NCBI GenBank assembly: GCA_928724745.1 | Contig: CAKMXJ010000004.1 | Span: forward strand, 620,001 to 684,000 | Origin: Anthracocystis setariae | Lineage: Eukaryota > Basidiomycota > Ustilaginomycetes > Ustilaginales > Ustilaginaceae | DNA length: 64,000 nucleotides | Reading direction: 5' to 3' | Shown here: one piece after another, positions 40,748 through 51,911 of the stretch | Layout: the number at the start of each line of letters is the position of its first letter | Position numbering within the stretch: the stretch's first letter is position 1 | The notes under the pieces: generated by a model | Seen by the model: only the letters and a program-made list of their open reading frames with translations | Database searches by the model: none | What the model was told of the DNA's origin: nothing | Made by a program: the position numbers and the translations under genes

Positions 40748-43700
40748 ATGCCTGCTCGACGCTCTCTCGGTGCGGTGGCCGGCCCTTCCGCCGCCCCAGT
40801 CGCGCCGTCCGTCATCGAGCTCCATCCCGTCACAAAACGGCTACGCAAGATGTGGAAGTTCGCTGCTGTCTGCCAATTCCTTTTCGTATTTGACGAGGCT
40901 TTCGGAATGAGCGGCTTCGAAACAGAGACACTCGAGGCCGACTTTGAGAACAACGAGATCAACGTCGTACCCGACCTCATCAAGCGTCTGTTGTATTCGC
41001 TCACACTCGATCGAACCATCGACTTTGACAATTGGCAGCACCACCTCCGAACTCAATACGATCTTCGCGACGAGCACTCCGTCAGTCGCTTTGGAACAGC
41101 CCAACATCCCATCCAATGGGCACACCTCTCGCTCGAAGACAAGATCGCCACCCTCCATGACTTGTGCGAGTGGCAGCTCATGGATCCAGAGAGGTTTAGG
41201 AAACTCGTCAAATCCGAAGAGGATGTCACCACCTGGAGGGTCTCGCCCATCGGATGGGATTCTCACGACAATGCATACTGGCTCTTCGACGACAACCGCA
41301 TCTGGATCCAGCGTCCCGAGCCGCAACCAAAGCCTGCCGTCAAACCTCGCGCACCAGCCAAAAAGGGCTCCAAGCGAGCAAGGATGGAGGCCGCCGCTGC
41401 AAGGCGTGCTGCTTCTGCCTCTGCAGCTGTAAAACATTCGCCAGCATCCACGTCCACCGGCAACAAACGCACTCGACCCGCAGACGCCACTCCCAGCTCC
41501 ACTCCTTCCAAACGAACAAGAACTTCACTTGCCGATTCGGCTGCATCCACACCCTCCAGACCACCACCGAGAAGAGGCACTCGCACCTCGGCACGCTTTG
41601 CGCATGCCGAGGATGATACAGCCAAGTCGACTTCGGATCATCGCGCGTCCCGGTCTGCAGCCGCCTCTGCCGAGACATCTGACTCTGAACTGAGCGAGCC
41701 GCCCGAGACCATGGACGATGATGATAATGACGATGACGATGTCAAGATGGAGCATGCAGAGGTAGAAGACAGCAAGAATGATGATGAAGAGAACAAACAT
41801 GTCGAACCTGCAGAAGAGAAGGAAGAAAAGGAAAACGAAGAGGAGCAAGAGGAATGGGTCGAGTTCGAAGCCATCGTTGTCACCCGCCAAGAGTGGCTCG
41901 AATTTGCCAAGCGCTTCGCCAAGTCCAAAGATCCCAACGAAAAGAACTTGCATCAGTTCATCAACAACGAGGTTCTCGATCAGGTGCTCGCTGCTATCGA
42001 TGAAATCGAACGCCAACGCGCCCTGGAAATGGCCCTTGCCAACCGTAAGCGATCCAGCCGTATCGCCTTGAAGGAATCCGAAAGGGAAGAGCGTGAGCGC
42101 GATCGCGAAGCTCGGGCCAGGATGGAAGAGAAAATGGCGCTCATCCGAAAGGAAGAGGAGGCAAAGCGACACAAGGAGCAAGAGGAGCAAGACGCACAGA
42201 AATCTAGGGAAACTCGACTGCGCGAACGAGAAGAGCGTCTGCGTGCGCGCGAGCTCGAGATCGAAACCAAAGCCATTCGCGAAGAGGAAGAACGAGAAAG
42301 GCGAGAACGGGAGCGCGAGGAACGCAAGCGCAGACGAGAAGAGATCATCGCCAATGGTGGCATCCCTCCGCCGTCTAAGGACTCCACGCCCGTGCCGGAC
42401 GACGGCGTTTTCGCCGGCCGTCAAGAAGTTGCCATGGAGGAGGAGGAAGAGGAATGGGAGCTCAACTGCGAAGTCTGTGGTAAGGCCGCTATCAGCCCTC
42501 CTGACGAAGACGACGAGATCGTATGCTGCGAGCAGTGCGGCGTGTGGCAGCATATCAAGTGCTGGGATCGCTTCGACAAGCAGATTCTCGGCCTCAAGAA
42601 GAGGCGCGACTGGGAGAATGTCGACTTCCTGTGCACCAAATGTCGTCCCCCCGCAGACGGCACACCAGTGCCTCACCCCGGTATCCTCTCGCAACGCTCC
42701 AAACCTAGTCCTCGCAGCACCAACCGCGGCGTTGATGCCGGCACCGATCCAGATTCCCCATCGCGTCCTTCAGCAGGTGCTGCAGTATCTGGCAATGACG
42801 AATCGCCACGGCAAAAGATCAAGCTCGTTTCTAGTGGCAAGAACGCGGAGACTGCAAAGGTGGTGGAGTCTGCACAGCCAAATGCAGCTGCTGGTCTGGC
42901 AAAGCCACCGACGGTCCCATCGCAGATATTGCAACTTGCTTCGACGCCATCGCAAACGCTACGACCTCCAACAGCTGGAGCCCAGCCTGCCGAGACGGGC
43001 GTGCTGACGTCTTCGAGAGCTGCTGCCACCACTTTGTTGCCTGCCACCGCGTCGGTGGTGGTGGGACAACTCCCGCCGCCTTCAAGCCACGCTGTGCCTA
43101 CTGTCGGGAACGGTGCGCCTACAACTGGACGTCCGTTGCTTGCGTCTCCTAACGTGGGTGCAAACAAGACTGTAGGTGATCCTAGCAAGCCTGTTAACAA
43201 GGCTAACGACGGTTCCGGTGGGTTGGGGATGGGACGACCGTCGCAGACGCCGCAGTTTGCGGGGATGGGATCGCCTCATTCGCCTTGTTCAAATTCGAGC
43301 AATGGAGTTGGCGCCGTGTCGCCGCGGTCACCTTTGTACGGTTCGACGTTGGGGAGTCCGGGATTTCGTCGAGCTTCGCAACCGTCGGGTTCGTTCCCGA
43401 TGCGACATACGCCTGCGAAATCGCCCTTGTCTAGACCGTATGAGAATGGTGATGCGCCCATAAATGGGTTCAGCCTGGGACCTTCCAGAGCGTCGAGTCC
43501 CTCGGACGGTCGGTCGTCGCTTCACCCTTCGTCGGCGAAGGTGGTGTTACTACCACCTGCTCCCACAACCTCAACCTCAACTGCAACTGCAACTGCAGTG
43601 GGCAGTGTTGCCGGCGACGCCTTCGCGCTTGCAAGTCCAACTTTGAATCCAACCGAACCATCACTTGGAACCCAACTCTCATCGACAGGCTCAGACGCAT

Positions 43701-43963
43701 CCACCCACAACCCCACAACAACAACAACAACAAGTCGCGATCCTATCGTCAAAGACTTTGCCACCCCCGCTGATACCAAGAATCCTCACTCATCAGCAGC
43801 TACCAACGCCTTCCAAACCCTCAAACACCACCTTACCCCCCCCTCCTCCTCCTCTTCTTCCCCACCACAACCACAACCAAACACCCCCGGATCGTACAAA
43901 GATCCTCCCAAACAAAACACCCACATCGTCGAACTCCCCCCAACCCACGTTCAAAGTCCTTGA
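40748..43963 (+). CDS. DDT/WHIM and PHD-finger chromatin protein
   Basis: The protein is 1071 aa from the Met at 40748 (MPARRSLGAV); the frame is open 33 codons further up in leader-like sequence. A DDT-like helical region lies at ~35-95 (WKFAAVCQFLFVFDEAFG). A WHIM motif at ~125-187 reads LCEWQLMDPERFR, WRVSPIGWDSHDNAYWLF and DDNRIWIQ. A basic/acidic linker is followed by a long charged coiled-coil (~430-560). A C4HC3 PHD finger at ~576-632 (CEVC...CCEQCGVWQHIKCW...CTKC) should read histone H3 tails. The C-terminal 430 residues are Pro/Ser/Thr-rich. The architecture resembles accessory subunits of ISWI-type remodellers (RSF1/ACF-like). The exact complex is an inference. Confidence 0.82.
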   Translation: MPARRSLGAVAGPSAAPVAPSVIELHPVTKRLRKMWKFAAVCQFLFVFDEAFGMSGFETETLEADFENNEINVVPDLIKRLLYSLTLDRTIDFDNWQHHLRTQYDLRDEHSVSRFGTAQHPIQWAHLSLEDKIATLHDLCEWQLMDPERFRKLVKSEEDVTTWRVSPIGWDSHDNAYWLFDDNRIWIQRPEPQPKPAVKPRAPAKKGSKRARMEAAAARRAASASAAVKHSPASTSTGNKRTRPADATPSSTPSKRTRTSLADSAASTPSRPPPRRGTRTSARFAHAEDDTAKSTSDHRASRSAAASAETSDSELSEPPETMDDDDNDDDDVKMEHAEVEDSKNDDEENKHVEPAEEKEEKENEEEQEEWVEFEAIVVTRQEWLEFAKRFAKSKDPNEKNLHQFINNEVLDQVLAAIDEIERQRALEMALANRKRSSRIALKESEREERERDREARARMEEKMALIRKEEEAKRHKEQEEQDAQKSRETRLREREERLRARELEIETKAIREEEERERREREREERKRRREEIIANGGIPPPSKDSTPVPDDGVFAGRQEVAMEEEEEEWELNCEVCGKAAISPPDEDDEIVCCEQCGVWQHIKCWDRFDKQILGLKKRRDWENVDFLCTKCRPPADGTPVPHPGILSQRSKPSPRSTNRGVDAGTDPDSPSRPSAGAAVSGNDESPRQKIKLVSSGKNAETAKVVESAQPNAAAGLAKPPTVPSQILQLASTPSQTLRPPTAGAQPAETGVLTSSRAAATTLLPATASVVVGQLPPPSSHAVPTVGNGAPTTGRPLLASPNVGANKTVGDPSKPVNKANDGSGGLGMGRPSQTPQFAGMGSPHSPCSNSSNGVGAVSPRSPLYGSTLGSPGFRRASQPSGSFPMRHTPAKSPLSRPYENGDAPINGFSLGPSRASSPSDGRSSLHPSSAKVVLLPPAPTTSTSTATATAVGSVAGDAFALASPTLNPTEPSLGTQLSSTGSDASTHNPTTTTTTSRDPIVKDFATPADTKNPHSSAATNAFQTLKHHLTPPSSSSSSPPQPQPNTPGSYKDPPKQNTHIVELPPTHVQSP

Positions 43964-44191
43964 TCCAAATCCCACGCGTCAATGATCGCCAGTTGTCCTT
44001 GTACTGTACTCTACTCTACTCTTTCGCAAATTTTTTTTTTTTGTGGGGGGGGGGGGGGGCGGCTTATCGCATTCGATTGCAAAAACCAAGATGAGTTGAG
44101 AAAAGGCTTCTTTTTTTTTAATTTTTTTTTTTATACAAGATTCACTCTGATAAAGCAACACGAGGCTCAAACTTGTCTCCCTCTCGCTTTG

Positions 44192-44206
44192 CGTGTGTGT
44201 GTGTGT

Positions 44207-44247
<41 letters not shown>
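44192..44247. repeat. GT/GA compound microsatellite
   Basis: A GT-repeat of about seven units passes directly into a GA-repeat of about twenty units with one AA interruption. Confidence 0.9.
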
Positions 44248-44248
<1 letters not shown>

Positions 44249-47200
44249 AGCCACTATCTTGGTGGCCAAGATTGACCGAGATGCAACCTAGCAGAGCAGC
44301 ACCGAGAAGCACGACCCATGGAGCTGCGAGCCGCGGTGCTCAGCAGTTGTCGATTCCTGGATAAGATCAAAAGCGGGGGGGGGGGATGGAGGGTTTTGTT
44401 CGGATGGAGCAACGACGCGGATGTTTTCAGCGATGTTGCAACAGACTGTGCGCCGATTGTCGGCGGATATTCATGGTGCAATGTCGGTGCGTGGGCCTTT
44501 GGAGTGCGTTTGGATAAGAAGAAGAAGAAGAAGAAGTCGACGAGGAAGGAGAGTTGGATTCGATACGGAAGTTTGGGATGCTTTGCCGGCTCGGAAGGGG
44601 CGTGTGAGTGTGTCGATTACGAGGACCGAGGATCGTGACCGCCTGCCGGTTCGAGCTCGCTTTACCCCGCTTTGTCGCCTTGGCACGGCAGCCAAAGCCT
44701 GAGCTTAAGCTTGTCATTCATCGTGTTACCAAGCTGGTTGGTTTCGCGGGAGGGGAGGGGCGCTGGATGCTTTTGTGCTTGTGCTGGCGTGTTGCAAATG
44801 AAGGCTTGCCTCGGATTGCGACATCGGCGTGCCGGCCTTGCGAAAGCGGGTTGGATCGATTCAATGCCGCAGCAAAATGGCGAGAGGAAGATCGTGGCGG
44901 CAGCGGTGAACGGGGTGGGATGGAGCTCTGCTCTGCCCTGCGTTGCGTCCGTCCCACCGATGGTGTCAACAAGTGCGCCACCATTTTGTCCCCATGCGAA
45001 GATTGTCAAAATAATAAACGTTGACGGACGAATTTTGCATCGCATCGACTGCGGCACACAGCACGAGCCATTGGAAAGTAAGACACAGGGACTGAAGAGA
45101 GCATACGATTAGCTCTTGCTTTTCAGCACCCTCGACACCACCTCAAAGGCGTGCTCATCGACTCCAACGCTCGAGCTTCATACTTGGGCTGGAGAGAAGC
45201 ACAAGAAAAGCTAGAGTCAAAAAGCCATGCTACGGCTGCCTGATTCGTGCTTGAGTCCACCGATAATGTGCTCGCAGCCCGTATGAAAGGAATTGGAGGC
45301 GAGAAGCACGAAATCGCGAACCGTCAAGCTGTGTAAATCAATCTCTTCCATACAGCATGTAGAGTAGTGAAGTAACTTGCTAAAGCAAAATTCTTTTCAA
45401 GCAAGTACGGTACAGCACAGTGCAATGCAGTGCAGTGCAGAACCGTATGAGTGGCTGAGAGAGTTGATCACGGAAGGTGATTCGGTCCTGCAAAATTTTC
45501 TTGCACTTTCGTAGTGACGATCCTCTGTCGGAATTGAGGCTGCTCAGAACTGTACTGTACTGTACTGTAGTTTGGCGAGAAACAGAACATCTGGACGCTT
45601 GACAGCCGAATCACTCAGCTACCGAGTGTTCTAGACTCTGGCCCGTGCTGGTCGATCCGTGCTTTCGGAAGGGTCCGCTTCCTTCGATCAGTCAAACCAA
45701 ACTTTTTCGCTCTACGTCCCGTCTGCGGTACTCCCGAATCCAAGTTCGAGATCCCACCACACGCACTTCTACAGTGCAATGCAGTACGTTTCAAAGATTG
45801 GACTTCTGTGGCTGAGCATAACAACATCCGCTCGGTCACGGACTTGAGGACGACAACTTGCAATCTAGACCGACCAAGGCCAAGATTGTGATGTTGGAAA
45901 AGGTGCGTCGCTTCCAAGCATCAGTGGGCAAAGAAAGCATTTCAAGCCAAACCAAAAATTATACAAAGAAAGCAAAATGGAGGCCAAAAAAAAAAAAAAA
46001 AAATCACCGTGACCTTTGAGAATGCGTTACAATTCTTCCCTGCTGCTACAGCTGCCGATGTGGAGCACACTCTGCATTGCAACTGAAGCGACGCGAGGTG
46101 ATGTTGCCAAAAACACTGTTTCTCATACAAAACCTGTACAGTACTGTACAGCACAGCACTCGAGCGTTCAAAGTCAAACAGAAAAAGAAACAAAGAAAGA
46201 AGAGGCCACACAACAACGGCATCTGTGGAACCGTTTCCGCCAATAATTTCAGTTGCGAGCCCTCGGAGCAAAATGCATCAAATGAAATGTGGGTCGTGCT
46301 GCACTGTAGAAGCCGTTTACCCCGTATGCCATTACTATACAGTACAGTATCTTTCGTATTTATGCAGGAAAACGTCTTCTTTACTGTACAGCACACTGTA
46401 GATTCCACTGCACTAGCCAATCTGCTCGAAAAAAAAGAGCCTAAGAAATAATGAAACCGTTCGAAGGCTCTCAAGCTCGTTGAATGGCAAAATGGCTTAC
46501 CTTGCGCCACTCGACCCAACCGTTGTCTGCATGGTGGCCACGACCAAACCTTGATCGTCCGAGCGATACTCACATACCGATTAGGCCGGCTAGTTCGGTG
46601 TCTTACCTTGCATTTTTTTTTCCAAATCAACGCACGGCACGGTCAAATCTTCTTGCTGCTGCTTCCCAATCACGCAGCTTAGCGTCGCCGAGTTGGCATC
46701 GGCGAGGTGTGCTTCCTATCTTTAGTTTGCACCCTCGTAGCAATTGCCAACTCTTTAGCCATCCATTGTTGTCCGAGAGCTTCGGGCTTGCATCCGACGG
46801 GAGGCTTCCAGAGACAGGGCGACAAGCTACAAGTTGCATAGGCAACACTTCTGGCTTGGTCTCCTGCAAGTCGTGTAACGCGGCTTCCAAAAGAGGCGCA
46901 GGCAGCAGGTCTCGATGTAATGGCGAAAAAAAAGGAAGAGTTGGAGAGAGAAATTCAAACTAATTTTTGGGTTTCATGGTGTCAGTCAATCAATCAGTTA
47001 TGTCGGCTAGATTCGGTCCCTTATCGCAAGGATGCTGATGGGCTACAGAGTAGAAGTAACGCATCTCCGCTTTTGTTGAAGCACGCTTCTTTTCGAATCA
47101 ATGAGCTTATGCATGTGCCTCTCATGCAGGTCCACGCGTGATCTATCAGAAGAGCAAGAAAGCCAACAAGACACCGAGATGAGAAGCTGAAAAAAGGGGG

Positions 47201-47571
47201 GGAAAGAACAAGAAAGAACAAGAAGAACAAGAACACGAAGAGGAGGCGCAGTGTGACCTTGCTGAAGCCAGCTGAAGTTTGGCGTGAGATAGTTACAGTA
47301 GCAAGCCGATTAGTTGCGACTCGGTCAAGTCGGCTGGCAACAGCAACAAGCGCTGCCGGAAGCGATCGGAGCGTGGGATGGAATGAAACAGGGTTCCGAC
47401 TGAAGCCGCCGCCAGCGTCGTCGCCACCTTCAACTCTTTTTCACCTTACACACACACACAGCAGGACCCCTTTCGAGTTTCTTCCCTTCTGCAACTGCAC
47501 ACGCGGTAAGTCGACGTTGTTCACACAGCCAAGGCAGCTACAGTAGATGGATGCGCTCGCCGAAGGTCTTT

Positions 47572-47605
<34 letters not shown>

Positions 47606-48728
47606 GGCGGTGGTCCGAGCAAGAAAGCTTGTTGTACGTCTAATACATTATTGCTAGCATGACGCCTTACTTAGTGAAAGCGTGAAGTTCGGAAGAGGCA
47701 GTGATGTGATAGCTCCAAGCAGAAAGAGGTGGTGGCTGTCCGCGGAGCCTGGGACGGATCTCGTTTGACCACGTCCCTCTCTCATTTTTTTTTTCTTCTA
47801 AGAAACGGCGTCAACCGATCTTCTCAGATCTTCGGCTGTGACTGAGCGGGCAAATAGACACTCAGCACAGTTTCGCCGCAGCTCAACGCATCCTTGCTTA
47901 CTTGGTTGGTTGGTTGGTTGGTTGATTGGTCGGTGGGTGGGTCTCGTTCCCACCAAAGAAAAAAAAAAGAAAAGACCCTCGCCCCTCGCCCCATTTGGCC
48001 GCCCATTTTTTGCCAAATGGAACGGTGCCCGGCCAAAATCAGCCGAACCAAGCACCCTCAAAGCACCTTGGACACAGCCTTGATTCGGATGGCACCAGCT
48101 CTGCGCTGACAACCTTACTCCACAAAACTGAATCCCAAACCATGCTGTTGGAGCTGAGCTCACTTGTTGCTGTGGTAGCTTCATTTCGAGCTGTTGACCG
48201 TTCGGTCTCTTATCGTACCTTTTTTTTTCCTGCCTTCTTTTTCCTTCCGAGTTCTTCTCGTTTGGCGGCACGGCTGAGTCACAGCATTTCCGTTGAGCTA
48301 CTTTGAGCGAGCTGCGACATTCGATTACGCTGCTCTGTGGAAACCTATGTCGAGCTTCTTGAATCTGACGCTCATTTCAAGGGTGCATGTGACAGTAGCG
48401 AAGAAGCTTTTCTGCGAAGCTTTTCTGCGAATAAAGCACTAGTAGTAGGTAGGTATTGCATTGCATCGCCTCTTCTTTCTTTTTTTCCTTCTTTTTTTTT
48501 TTCTTGTGTACCGTACTGTGCAGTGCAGTGCTGTGAGGTACTGAAGTTTTGAACCTTTTTTTTTTTTTTTTTTTTTTTTTTTTCGTCGTTGTTGCTCGCT
48601 ACAACGCTGAGGAAGCCCTTTTCGGTTGCGTGCGAAGGCATTAAATCTTTTGGACAAGTCCGCCTGACAGCTGAAGCGACCCTTTCCGCTGCAAGTTCGG
48701 AAGCTCCCTCAATGGATTCGGCAAGGCA

Positions 48729-48734
48729 TATATA
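48729..48734 (+). promoter_or_regulatory. TATA box upstream of the 317-aa unknown gene
   Basis: TATATA is followed by C/T- and A-rich leader sequence to the ATG at 48887, about 153 bp downstream. Confidence 0.5.
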
Positions 48735-48886
48735 CTTGGACCCTTTCCTGACCCTTGCTCCTGCCTAGACTCAGTCCATCACTACCCGTCTTTCCGAAAA
48801 CATCAGACTCACAACAAGCATCACACTCCCCGCCCCGATACACATCCTCAAAAGAACATCACTTCCCTATCACAGACAAGATCGAA

Positions 48887-49840
48887 ATGTCGCCTCACGT
48901 CGGTCAACAACAGCAACAACATCAAGACAGCATCAAACACTTCAACAACAGAATTAGCCCCAACGTCAATTCTTCCAATATCAAGATCTCGGACCCGGAC
49001 GAAATTCAAGTCATCGAGGAGACGAAGCCCATCCCCATTCAAGCTACTCGCTTCCGAGAACCGTCGGCTCGCCATGACGATCTCTTTATCGGCAGCGTCC
49101 ACGATCGCAAACCTAGGTCTTCACCCCTTGCCCGATTCTGCAAACGTGATGACATCGACTTGATCACCGACTCTGTGGAGAGCGGCGAAGACGAACACGA
49201 CGGTGGCAGAGGCCGAGGCAGGAATACCAAGCCACTCCTCCGAGCCCAGCAAGTGTCACCTCCCCATCGATCCTATCGCCACGGTGTTGACCGCCAAGCA
49301 GTCGCCTTGAGCCCTCATCACTATCGTCCACTCGTGAGCATCGATCCAGCTTCGGCGGATGATGAGTACTATCGAGATAGGCAAGAGCGTCCCGGGTCCC
49401 ATGCCAATCCATCGCGCCTTTCGCAGCGCGAGCCTGACGTGATCGACCTCGAGGCTCCCGTCTTTGACTTTGAAGAGTCGAGCCCACTGTCTTCTACCAC
49501 CGAGTTGGAACCCAAGAGCGAATGCTCCCTCGACGGCCCATACTTTTGGCGTCCGGCGATGCACATGTACACGTATTCGGGGGCGTTTCAGCCTGTCGAA
49601 CATGTCGCTGGGCCAACAAGCCATGCATCCCAGCAAAACTCGGAGGCTGACCAGGCTGGTGCGCACCGAAAGCGTCACCGTCTCGGCCATCACCGTACAG
49701 TGAGCGAGCTCTTGCTAAGCCCGAGTTCTTGCGCCCGAATGGCTGATTCGCGAGCCACGCGACGCCGCGCCACGATTGGATCGCAGGAATCGTATCGTGT
49801 CCCACCACCTTTTGCACGTCGAGAGGATCTGCCCGCCTGA
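48887..49840 (+). CDS. Unknown protein, polar and probably disordered
   Basis: The protein is 317 aa from the Met at 48887 (MSPHVGQQQQQHQD). The frame is open 44 codons further upstream, but that part is leader-like and follows a TATATA box. The sequence is rich in His, Gln, Arg, Ser and Asp, with an acidic segment (ESGEDEHDGG) next to a GRGRGR stretch and a C-terminal basic segment (HRKRHRLGHHR). No domain, signal peptide or membrane span is seen. The long single frame and good leader support a gene. No function can be given. Confidence 0.55.
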   Translation: MSPHVGQQQQQHQDSIKHFNNRISPNVNSSNIKISDPDEIQVIEETKPIPIQATRFREPSARHDDLFIGSVHDRKPRSSPLARFCKRDDIDLITDSVESGEDEHDGGRGRGRNTKPLLRAQQVSPPHRSYRHGVDRQAVALSPHHYRPLVSIDPASADDEYYRDRQERPGSHANPSRLSQREPDVIDLEAPVFDFEESSPLSSTTELEPKSECSLDGPYFWRPAMHMYTYSGAFQPVEHVAGPTSHASQQNSEADQAGAHRKRHRLGHHRTVSELLLSPSSCARMADSRATRRRATIGSQESYRVPPPFARREDLPA

Positions 49841-50334
49841 AAGCCAAAGTGGGTCTTTGCGATTCAGCCTTGGGAGCCTAGCCGCTTCGTGGAAGGCTTG
49901 CACCCACACCACCAAAAAGAAAGGGTGAGAACACTCGACATATGGGGTCGTCGTTGCTTGCAGAGCTTGAATCCTCTGTTCTGCCACCAATGATGTTCAT
50001 ATGGATCCGTTTAAACCCAGAACGAAAGTCATTGTCAGTAGGCTCGCTGTTGTTTTCAAGTTGTTTGGTCACTTGCTATCGCTCAAAGAAAATGCGATTT
50101 TGATTTGGTCCTTGAGGTCACTTGTTTGAAATTTTTGATATTGCTTGCGAAATGTGAAGGCGGCGAGAGGAAAGGGCAAGCTAGAGCTCTGGTGATCTCA
50201 GCTCGTGCCAATGTTGAGATGGAGGCATAGCTTCACTGTTGGGGGTGGGTGAAGAAAGCATGGAGGGCTGATTCAGCAGGTCTGTACAGGATACTGTAAG
50301 CTAGGAAGAGGAAAAGGAAGAGGAAGAGGAAGAC
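49841..50334. other. Convergent 3' region
   Basis: This ~490 bp lies between the stops of the unknown + gene and the SOM1-like - gene. It has A/T-rich stretches and GAAGAG units at ~50305-50332. No gene seen. Confidence 0.5.
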
Positions 50335-51206
50335 TCACGAGAGATGCGGTGGGAGGAAAGGCTTTCCGTTTTGGTCGAATTCTACGATGTGGGAGACTTC
50401 GACTGCTGGACGACCTTTGCAGCTGAGAGTTTTATATGATGAAAGCATTGACAGGATTTGTGGGGTTGAGTATTGGGGTCTTTGTTTTGTTTGGGATGGG
50501 GATGCGCTTACATGCGGAAGATGCGATCGATGGGTTGGCAGACTACGCGGTCGGTGTATAGGTCGCAATGGTACTGTGTAAGTTCGGCTAGTCGACAATT
50601 GGAGTGATCGTCGACCGGTTCGTGTGCAGGCTCGCACCGAATTGGATTAGTCCCAATCCCGAGTGGAAGCAGTTGAGAGATGGCGTTGAGTAGGGACGAG
50701 GTTGATGGAATTGTCGCTTGTGTTTGCGAGGGTTTGAATGGTGCGGCTGCAGTTGCTTGCATCTCTTGAACAGCGTGTTGCTTTCCAGCCTTGTATCCGT
50801 GGTATGTTCCAAAGAGGTACATGCACGAACCTACCGACGTTGCCAACGCGATCAGTGTGCGGTTCGACCACTTCTGCTCAGGCTTGCTTGTCCTCCCACC
50901 ACGTCCACCACCACCAACCCGACCACGATTCAACTCCTCCAACCTCTGAGCTTGGAGCTTTGCGAGTCGAGATCGTACACCAGCTTCAGAGTTGTGAGTG
51001 CTGCCATTGGAGCGATTCGTTCGTGTTGGGTTTGCGTTGGATTTCGAGCCTGAGCCGGCAAAAGGCGGTGCCGGTCGCGATGCATCTCGACTTGCATGTG
51101 TGTACGACACTGCTCTCACTTGCGCCCATGGGTTCGAACTTGATGCGATACGCCTGAAAGCTAGTACCGTGGATGCTGCGCGTGCTGCTGCCGCAAGCGT
51201 GATCAT
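50335..51206 (-). CDS. SOM1: SOM1-like twin CX9C mitochondrial inner-membrane protein, spliced
   Basis: Exon 1 is 50512-51206. An 89-bp intron (GTAAGC...CTCTCAG) leads to exon 2 at 50335-50422, giving 260 aa. Residues 1-~40 (MITLAAAARAAS..., RR, no acids until later) look like a mitochondrial presequence. One membrane span lies at ~117-136. The C-terminus has C204, C214, C223 and C233, a CX9C-X8-CX9C arrangement as in Mia40-oxidised intermembrane-space proteins. Its context ELTQYHC...VVCQPIDRIFR-ICKGRPAVEV resembles Som1, a partner of the inner membrane peptidase Imp1. C233 exists only after splicing. Yeast Som1 is much shorter (~74 aa) and lacks the N-terminal extension. Confidence 0.68.
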
Positions 51207-51911
51207 GATGAGGTGTGCCCTTGTTGGAGATCAACGACAAGCCAAGCTGTGAAAGGGTGCAGTAAAGATCAAAAAGTAAAAAGTAAAAAGTGTGGAGGGT
51301 GACAGTCGCCATTTTTGCTACGGTCAACTTCCGAGAGCCGAACCCTCAACCCAAATCCCAAAGCGCATCCAGGAAATCAAACAGTTCCAAAAAAAAAAAA
51401 AAAAGAAAAAAAAAAAGAAAAAAAATCCCCTCAAAATGATGGATTCAAAATTCGCTTTTTGACACGCGACGGTGATGTGGGAAAGTTTGACAGGTGCATG
51501 CAGCACTGCGTCACTTGACAGAGGAACAAACATCAGTTACAAAGCCCGTTGGTGTCGGTCCTAATCCGTGTTGCTGGACTGTGCTGTTGTGTACTGTACA
51601 GTGCTTTATTGTGTTGCAGTTGATGTGGAAAGATAAGCTGCAAGATACCGTAACGGTACAGTACAGTACACGGAGTGGAAGCGAGTCTCTTCAACCTCCG
51701 CTTACCACGTTTTGTGTTTTGTTGGCATTGCCAAGCGACCCCTGCCTTCGCTTACGGACACCGCCTCAACAAAGCGAGCTACATACATGGCCTTAAAAGT
51801 CGCCCCGTCCTTCATCCTTACCCATCACCCTATCCCTTGCCGCTCCTCATTACCTCTGCCTAAACCCTGGCCTCATCCCAAGCTTGGTGAGATAGCAGCA
51901 ACAACGTCAAC
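51207..51911. other. Divergent promoter region with CAGTAC motifs
   Basis: This lies between the SOM1-like (-) and amylase (+) genes. It holds A-rich tracts at ~51390-51425 and two CAGTAC-type motifs at ~51591-51606 and ~51655-51671. No gene supported. Confidence 0.5.

Larger units (their letters stand above)
43964..48886. other. Large gene-free stretch rich in simple repeats
   Basis: In ~4.9 kb no ORF has a recognisable domain or clear coding look; the longest (46046-46630, - strand, 194 aa) overlaps other frames. It holds many low-complexity tracts: G15 at 44045-44059, GT then GA repeats at 44192-44247, T30 at 47574-47603, TTGG units at 47901-47930 and T28 at 48556-48583. Several CAGTAC/GTACTG motifs lie near 45410, 45550, 46136, 46337, 46383 and 48510. 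A direct repeat of CGAAGCTTTTCTG sits at ~48400-48425. It may host noncoding RNAs or decayed sequence; nothing proves either. Confidence 0.5.

Noticed and set aside
41525..42694. 389-aa - strand ORF
   Set aside because: It is antisense to the charged coiled-coil and PHD region; poly-Leu/Phe content is the complement of Glu/Lys codons.
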